Assembly (NCBI GenBank): GCA_036897095.1
Contig: JAYMSP010000997.1
Span: 1 to 37,817 of the forward strand
Direction: 5' to 3'
Length of the DNA stretch: 37,817 bases
DNA from: Plantago elongata
Taxonomy: Eukaryota; Streptophyta; Magnoliopsida; Lamiales; Plantaginaceae
Shown: positions 31,750-37,817 of the stretch, one piece after another
Layout: each line of letters starts with the position of its first letter
How positions within the stretch are numbered: the stretch's first letter is position 1
Position numbers and translations under genes: made by a program
The notes under the pieces: model-generated
Told to the model about the DNA's origin: nothing
What the model saw: only the letters and a program-made list of their open reading frames with translations
Databases searched by the model: none

Positions 31750-31850
31750 GATTTAATTTCTTCTCTGTAAGTAGTCATGTTATGTTAACCAAGGTTTGAT
31801 TTTGTTTCCTGGTTTCGAAACTGACCGTAAATATGCTAGGGTAATGAATA
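31750..31850 (+). repeat. Dispersed copy of RIPR-like intron 1 sequence
   Basis: TTAATTTCTTCT, GTAGTYATGTTATGTTAAYC, AAGGTTTGATTTTGTTT and GCTAGGGTAATGAAT match 27250-27347 at roughly 85-90 percent by eye, same strand. It begins about 90 bp after the last kinase-like residue. The stretch from here to 32191 is otherwise the 3' flank of the CFS1-like gene. Confidence 0.85.
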
Positions 31851-32191
31851 TAACTATATGATGTTCCAATGCTTGCAGTTGAACCATGAGCATGTTGTGT
31901 AGCGCGCTTCATGATAAAAATGTCTACACTTGGCACATGAAATCCAGAATTATATATGTACATCAATCGAATTTAAAACAGCAGAAATAGGTATATGGAC
32001 CATGAGCCACAATAAAGATATAACCGGCCATTACAATTTCTTTTCACAGTTCATATTCGAATAGGAGCCTTTTCACGGAAAATATCAAATAACTTCCATC
32101 AACGGGCAAGGAGCACATGAGAGGACCAAACTAACAGGAGCAGTGTTTCAAAGACCTGAACACACATATATACAGTTGTGGATGACTTTAA

Positions 32192-34360
32192 CTAGCATCT
32201 CATTTTAGAGTAAAGGTTGCCAAGAGCGGAATATAATGGTTCAGCAGCCTTTGGTCTGTCTACCGTCCCAAGCAGTATATCAGTTGTAGTCAGGTACGGA
32301 TCACCATAAAAGCCAAGATTTGTATCCATTCTTGTGGTGACCATGTTACCTTCCAGTGAAACACCAATAAAGGCACCTGGAACATCCATAGAAGTTTGCG
32401 GTAAGCAAAAAGAGTCGTAGGGGGTAAGAGAAGGCACTGTGATTAGAATACGTTGCCATACCTTTACTGCAACTATAAGTGTAGCACATGCCAGAACCTT
32501 TATCACCAGCTCGCAGATCTGCCTCGACAACTCTGCCAACAGGCCCAGCTGCAGCACTGCAACCCGCTCCAAGAGAAAAATGCATGCGACTGCAAAATGT
32601 TTTGACAGCTTTGGAATCATGAAGCACGATTATGAAATCCATGAGTTCACCTCCAACCTATAAATCAACAAACTCGTGAAAATTCAGGCAGTTAAAGTTC
32701 TCATTGTAGATACGTTTCTTGCTGCAGAATAAGTGAATAACAGATGAATTGGCTTTGTTTTCGAGATAAATATATTATAGTTTTAAGAACAAATGCAATT
32801 TGGCAGTATCAAAGCAAAACAAACAAGCAGAGTATATGTCCAATGTCAAACTTCCAAATAATCATGTGCAAAAAGTCCAACTCATCCATGCATAGTACCA
32901 TATGTAAGTATGTAAAACGCCCATACATGCACCTACTGTGCAAATTCTACGCTTTGAGATAATTAACACAATAATGAGTCAGAGAAGAACCAGTTCCATA
33001 AAGGATGAAAACAGGGCAAGTATCTTCATTGTAAATTACCAACGAACGATAGGACCAACCAAATACATGTAAAAAATCTGAAAAGTGAACGCTAGATGCA
33101 CACCTGTGCACCCCATCCCAAACCAACAGATGCTATGGCAGATGGAGCAGACCATGACCCATCTGATCTTCGGGCAACAACCAAGCCAGTTCCAAGCTTA
33201 TATGCAACCAATACTCCAGCTTTAACAACTGTCAAGATTGCCAAACCTCTAGCTCCTTTCAAAACAGCAGCAGGAATTGACTTCTCGGGATTCAATCTAG
33301 CAGCCTGTGTTTCATTAACCTTAGATTACAGTTTGCACAGGACTAACACACCAACATATAATTTACAGCACTTGAAAAAACATACCAGCTTGGTGCCACA
33401 TAAACAGAAAAAAGAAGAATGCATCAAGTGACGTATCTCTTAGATTAGAATTTAACAAAACAACTTAGCTCGAGGGAAAAAAAAAATCATATAGAAAGAT
33501 GAGACATGGACCTGGCAAAAGCTCCTCAGCGTATTGGCTGACTTATATATTTCATGCTCCATGGAGAGGCCTACAGGAAGATTCAACCACCCTCTTGAAC
33601 ATGTCCAGTCCATCACGTCATGCTTCGCGACCTGTACAGCATTGCTAATGGTGTTGATCAACACAGCTTGCAATGGGTCCAGCCTATCATAGCAGGTATC
33701 ACACACTCTCTGTGGATTCCTCTCCCTAAATTTAGCAGGCATTAAGCACCTCCCCTTTGAGCACATCCTACAAAAGATACCCCCACAGAATCGGCAATGG
33801 TGCCTTCCGCGAGTAAAAGCTGTAAAGGCAGCATGACACTGCATACAAACTCCAGTAGAACTGTCTGGAAGCCATTCAGGTGGTTCAGCCTCCAAAACCT
33901 CTTTGTAAGCATTGAAATTGAGGGCCTGGTCAAGCAGTGGTGGAGCACTTGGAATGTAAACTGATGGGTGCAAGAAAGTATCTCCATTCTTTGCAGATCC
34001 GAGAAATGAAACATCTGTACTCGGCAATTTTGGAAGACTCCCAATACCAGAATGGCTTTTATTACTGCCAGTTACAATGGCAACTATCCCACCAAGCAAG
34101 TTTTTCAAATTCACTTCAGGAGGTCCATTACGTGTTGCTACCATAGTGCATTGCTCTTCACCTGAGTCATACCCTCCATCCATAAAATGGTCCAAACCAA
34201 GTGGTGGATATGACACATTATCTTTCGAGTCCCCCAAATCCTGGCCTTCTGGCACATCCCAAACACCGTCATCAAAGTCATCTACATATGTAAACTTGGT
34301 ATTCTTTTTCTCTAGATCACCAAATGAAGCATACGAAACTTTCCCTTCTGAGGAATCCAT
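32192..34360 (-). CDS. CFS1: FYVE-SYLF domain protein, CFS1-like, four coding exons
   Basis: Exons 33512-34360, 33104-33304, 32462-32657 and 32192-32376 join in phase (0, 0, 1) to 1,431 nt, 476 aa. Exon 1 holds an acidic N-terminus, a PSAPP motif (137-141, the ESCRT-I Vps23/TSG101-binding type), and a FYVE zinc finger from WLPD (163-166) through CMQC, RGRHHCRFCG (184-193), CRMC to RVCDTC (219-223), the PI3P-binding signature. A WLNL stretch (258-261) matches the ATG8-interacting motif form. Exons 2-4 encode the SYLF/Ysc84 lipid- and actin-binding domain (KGARGLAILTVVKAGVLVAY, DGSWSAPSAIASVGLGWGAQ, VGGELMDFIIVLH, ending ALGNLYSKMRC). In Arabidopsis CFS1 links PI3P membranes, ATG8 and ESCRT-I in autophagosome maturation and endosomal sorting. 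An acceptor 15 nt upstream of exon 2 (33319) would add five residues in frame; the shorter form fits the family better. Confidence 0.92.
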
Positions 34361-34379
34361 ATTTAATCACCCACTTGTT

Positions 34380-34862
34380 CTACAATAACCACGATACGAA
34401 CAATCAATAACCTACCAAGCAACATCAGAAACTTAACATCTCAATCGCATAAAATGCAAGCTTCATCTAAACACTTTGGAAGCTAATAAGAATTCAAATA
34501 ACACTTGAAAGTAACTAATAGTCGTAAATAAAAGCTATAAATTCAGCAACCTAAACCCAATAAAATCATCAAAGCATATCCGAATATCGAAAAACTAATT
34601 GATCATTAGAATACACCTCTTGTTAGCTCCTATGTTCTATTCCTTGGTTACAAATACAATCAAAGAAACTGGGAAGCAAACAAAAACATAGAGAATGCAA
34701 ATTAAACTAATCATCACCTGTGATTATAAACTGAAACAATATAATCGACGCAAAGCCGCATAACTCAAAACTAGCTAAGAGAAAACGATAGTTGTGAATT
34801 ACAACGTTCATCGATACATCAAAGCGTACCAGAAACAAGCGATGCAGAGATCATTTACTTAC
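34380..34862 (-). other. Probable 5' UTR intron of the CFS1-like gene
   Basis: On the minus strand a strong donor (CTTCTCC|GTAAGT) at 34862 and an acceptor (TTATTGTAG|AACAAG) at 34380 bracket 483 bp of AT-rich sequence, ending 19 bp before the ATG at 34360. The non-coding first exon would lie from 34863 to about 34930. Inferred from splice consensus only. Confidence 0.6.
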
Positions 34863-34934
34863 GGAGAAGCCTTGGAATAGCAGAGGAAATCAGGATAAAC
34901 AATTGTAATGATGCAAAATCAATTATTGGAAATT

Positions 34935-35256
34935 GGAGATCAATTTAGAGATGAGGTGAAATTATTATTAGGGATTTGATAACTACGCGAGGTTTTGATG
35001 ATGATGATATGGAGCTTATCAATTTGGGAAAAGGGAAGGAAGTAAATTGAGATTGAATTGAGCTGAAACGACACGTTTCTTGGCTGTTAGTGTTATATCA
35101 AGCCTCAAATACCTTTTCTTTTCTTTTGGATTTTATCATTTTTCAAAGAGTGGCTTTTGTTAGTTTTTATAAGGCCTAAAGATTCATTTTTTAAACTTGC
35201 ACGTTTTAAAACGAACTGTTTACTGAAGCGGAATTCTTGAACCCAATTTTATGAAT
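34935..35256. other. Promoter-proximal region of the CFS1-like gene
   Basis: No clear TATA box and no other gene. Turns into repeat-derived sequence at about 35257. Confidence 0.4.
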
Positions 35257-35376
35257 TGTAACATTGTCCAACCCATTATTTATCAATGTCCAAGTCCATT
35301 CAAACTCTAATCTTCCCCCAAAAACCCAAGAGATTTGAAAGATAATCTTTTACCAAAACACTCTTTTTTTTTCACC

Positions 35377-35384
35377 TATAAAAA
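35377..35384 (+). promoter_or_regulatory. Putative TATA box in the right-hand LTR
   Basis: CACCTATAAAAATTCTGCC, about 120 bp into the proposed LTR, preceded by a T-run. Confidence 0.45.
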
Positions 35385-35897
35385 TTCTGCCATACGTAGT
35401 CTTGTTCAAAACTGGATTCTTGGTTATATAACCGTTGGGTCGAATTGATTTTTAGAGAGACGATTCCTAAAACACCATTCTACATTGTCACCATAGGGAT
35501 CTCCATTTTGATGTCTCAAGCATCCTGAAAAACAAGTCGAACATAGATTCATTTTCCAACCCACATCGATTCTTGTTTATCATATTTGCTCTCTTCCAGG
35601 CAAGTTCTCATAGGACTTGCATTCACGTTCATATGTTGTTGATATAGTTGTTGATTATGTTTTCATTGTTGTAAGTTTCATTGGTGTTCATCTAAGTTCC
35701 TTATAAATTGATTACGTGTTTGATCATAGTTGTTCAAGATTCATTTAGGTTGACATGGTTAGATGATGATAATTGATCCTAATTATATGACAAACTTGCG
35801 GTAATTGATTGATGGTATTGTGAGGTTCCATGTTGTTCTTAGATTGATCTATCAGAAGGTTCTTCAGTGGCTAAATAATTCAAAGAGTCATAGTATT

Positions 35898-35991
35898 TTG
35901 CTAAGGATTTAATTGCTCTGCCTTGTGTGATCTTATATACAAAATTGCTAAGGATTCAATTGCTCTGCCTTGTGTGATCTTATATACAAAA
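35898..35991. repeat. 47-bp tandem duplication in the right-hand LTR
   Basis: TTGCTAAGGATTYAATTGCT starts at 35898 and 35945; both copies continue through CTGCCTTGTGTGATCTTATA to TACAAAA. I see a single difference (T/C), so the duplication is young compared with other repeats here. Confidence 0.9.
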
Positions 35992-37033
35992 TATTGGTTA
36001 TCACTATATAACATCAGAACATATTTGTGCTCAAACTTGCGAATAATTTCATGAATTGTTTGTACTCATTCAACTCGACAGATTATATGCATAAATATGT
36101 GTTAGTAATAAATATATGCTATTGCTTACTGTATTCTTACTTTTAAGTGGTTCATTTTACAAGCTTATCATGATGGAATTTTCTGTATGTTGGAGTAATG
36201 TTCAGTAAGCTTTTAATTAACAGTTTATTCTAGTGTGTATCATGTTATGCACACACCATATAGTTTATACATTCATGAGTTAAAATTTAAAGAGCATGTA
36301 TTCACTTTAAGAATATGTTAAAAGTTTAAAGTATTATAATTTTTAAAATTGAAAGATAAGTAAGGGGCTCGTAAGACACCGCCCTAAACATTTATGGCAT
36401 TTCAAGAATATCTGCTAGCCGTGTTTTAAGAGTTTTAAGAGGCCACCATGGAGTAGGATAGGACCTTGTGGTGCCAAGTGAGCTCGTGATCATGTCGTGG
36501 TTTTAACACATTTTAAGAGAAAGTTTGAAGTCAAGTTTGAAGTTCAAGTTAAAGAGGTTTTAAGATAACAAGTTCAGGGATTTAGAGTCAAGTCTCGGGT
36601 TGCATTGCATTAAGCAAGATTAAGAGCTTTAAAAGACATGAAGATATAACTTTAAGTCATGACAAGTGCATGGAACTTGCTCAGTTAGTGGTCACGACTG
36701 ATCCGTTTCTAAATATCAATTTTAGGTTTGATGTCGAGCTTGGAGTCGAGTGTTGCTGGAGCAGTGATCAATATTAGGAGATTCTTGATATTATTTAAGT
36801 TTCATGATTTCAAAGACTTTGTATTGTTGCAAGATTTTATTATTTCTATCCGCTGCATAATTCTATTAGTTCACGAACTCATTTCAAGAATTTACATGTC
36901 ATATTTAAGGACGGTCGAGTCGTTGATCTAGGTTTTTAATTTTAGAAGTCTAAGTTCGTCGAATTTCAAAGCACATGAACTAGCGCGAGCCGTATATTTC
37001 TTAGTTCATATTTTTAAAAATCGGGACGCTACA

Positions 37034-37817
37034 GTTTTACTCAATTTCTTTTTTATTTTTAGGGATGCTCAAATTAATGATTCGTATCCGCTGATCCGAT
37101 CAGGAAGAAGCGGATAAATTCGTATCGATCTGCATGGATATCCTTTAACTTTATTTTATATGTATTCTTATTCCTTGATTTTGTATTAGGCTTTGCATGG
37201 TTTAAGGGATTCCAAAGGAAAAGAAAAGAATTGGAGGAAAATCAAATCCCTTGGAAAAATGTAGAAGAAAAATCACTGTTGTCCTTTTTTTCTGCTATTT
37301 GGTAATTTTTCAGTTTTCTATGAAAATTAACAGTTAATTTTGTGATATTACTTCTTTTTTCTTAATTGATTTTCTTTTTTATATTTTATTTTTTAAATAA
37401 TGTACGGGTACAAACTAATATTATTATTTGACCAACATATAATTTTAATTACATATATAAACATTGAAATTATAAAAATGAAATATTAAAATAATTATAA
37501 AAGGTGAAAACATTGAAAATTGTGGGTATGCAAAATAAGACTAAATCGAGTAGTGTAATTTAAATTGATTGAGTGTTATAATAATTTATTTTTATTTTTT
37601 CAAAGTATCAGTCGATATTATATGTATAATTTGCGCTCTGGTTGTGAGTATCTATATTTATCGGTAAATAGATTATAGTTATACAATGGTTGTGAGTATC
37701 TATATTTATCGGTAAATACATTATGTAATGGCCAAAATTCGCTCTTCCAACATGACTAGCAAATTGGTCCATCGAGACCCCGACCCAATCGATGATCTCC
37801 AAATGAGTCCATCTCGA
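37034..37817. other. AT-rich terminal region with a 48-bp tandem duplication
   Basis: GGTTGTGAGTATCTATATTT followed by ATCGGTAAATA occurs identically at 37640-37670 and 37688-37718 (period 48). No gene seen. GC content rises after 37730, perhaps the start of another feature beyond the window. Confidence 0.5.

Larger units (their letters stand above)
35257..37033 (+). mobile_element. Probable LTR (about 1.78 kb), right end secure, left end tentative
   Basis: The right end reads AAAATCGGGACGCTACA, typical of plant Gypsy-type LTR ends. The best left end is TGTAACATTGTCC at 35257, which resembles the inverted right end (TGTAGCGTCCCG). A TATA box follows at 35377. The bases flanking these ends are TGAAT and GTTTT, so there is no target duplication; either the left boundary is wrong, or the LTR is a recombinant or truncated. 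No coding for retrotransposon proteins in or next to it. Internal words such as GACACCGCCCTAAA and GGTTTGATGTCGAGCTTGG look like LTR sequence from memory. Confidence 0.55.

Noticed and set aside
31536-31778. 80-aa minus-strand frame resembling a retrotransposon gag-like sequence (LMGLNESYEMV)
   Set aside because: It is mostly antisense to the 3' end of the kinase pseudogene and continues only a few residues; the plus-strand kinase reading is much better supported. The LMGLNE-like string is striking, but too short to call a Copia fragment.
1-37817. tRNA, rRNA or organellar insertions
   Set aside because: No cloverleaf, rRNA core sequence or plastid/mitochondrial gene fragment was recognised by eye; a tRNAscan run could still find a missed one.

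Overview
The window looks like nuclear DNA of a flowering plant, most likely a eudicot. Protein genes have short exons joined by GT-AG introns, TATA boxes sit 25-35 bp before the presumed transcript starts, and the non-genic half is AT-rich and packed with retrotransposon LTRs, a CACTA transposon and inverted-repeat elements. I cannot name the species. Gene models below were built by reading splice sites and reading phase by eye.

Layout. 1-16.3 kb is transposon territory with no convincing host gene. It holds the 3' part of a long LTR (1-2885), three inverted-repeat (TIR) elements that carry tandem-repeat cores (about 4035-5056, 5142-7308 and 13260-16272, plus a partial relative at 2886-3386), a complete 3.83-kb solo LTR with a perfect 5-bp target duplication (8415-12248), and a non-autonomous CACTA element nested in the third TIR element (13901-15061, TSD TAC).

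16.3-34.9 kb is the gene island. Two convergent intronless paralogues encode plant Mx-like dynamin-related GTPases of the DRP4 class (17170-19239 + and 20090-22135 -). Next is a five-exon minus-strand gene for a 147-aa coiled-coil protein resembling BORC subunit 6 (23003-25268). A four-exon plus-strand gene for a 401-aa protein resembles RIPR/CER16, an RNA exosome-Ski cofactor (26539-29070). A frameshifted MAPKKK-like kinase pseudogene follows (30836-31660). Last is a four-coding-exon minus-strand gene for a 476-aa FYVE-SYLF protein of the CFS1 type with an intron in its 5' UTR (32192-34360).

35.2-37.8 kb returns to repeats: a probable LTR ending at 37033 and AT-rich DNA with short tandem duplications.

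Themes. Three of the host genes point to membrane trafficking (dynamin-like GTPases, BORC-like subunit, FYVE/ESCRT-linked CFS1), but plants do not have operons and I treat this as coincidence of neighbourhood. The most unusual structures are the TIR elements whose interiors are 20- or 21-bp minisatellites, and a ~100-bp piece of RIPR intron 1 that recurs right after the kinase pseudogene.
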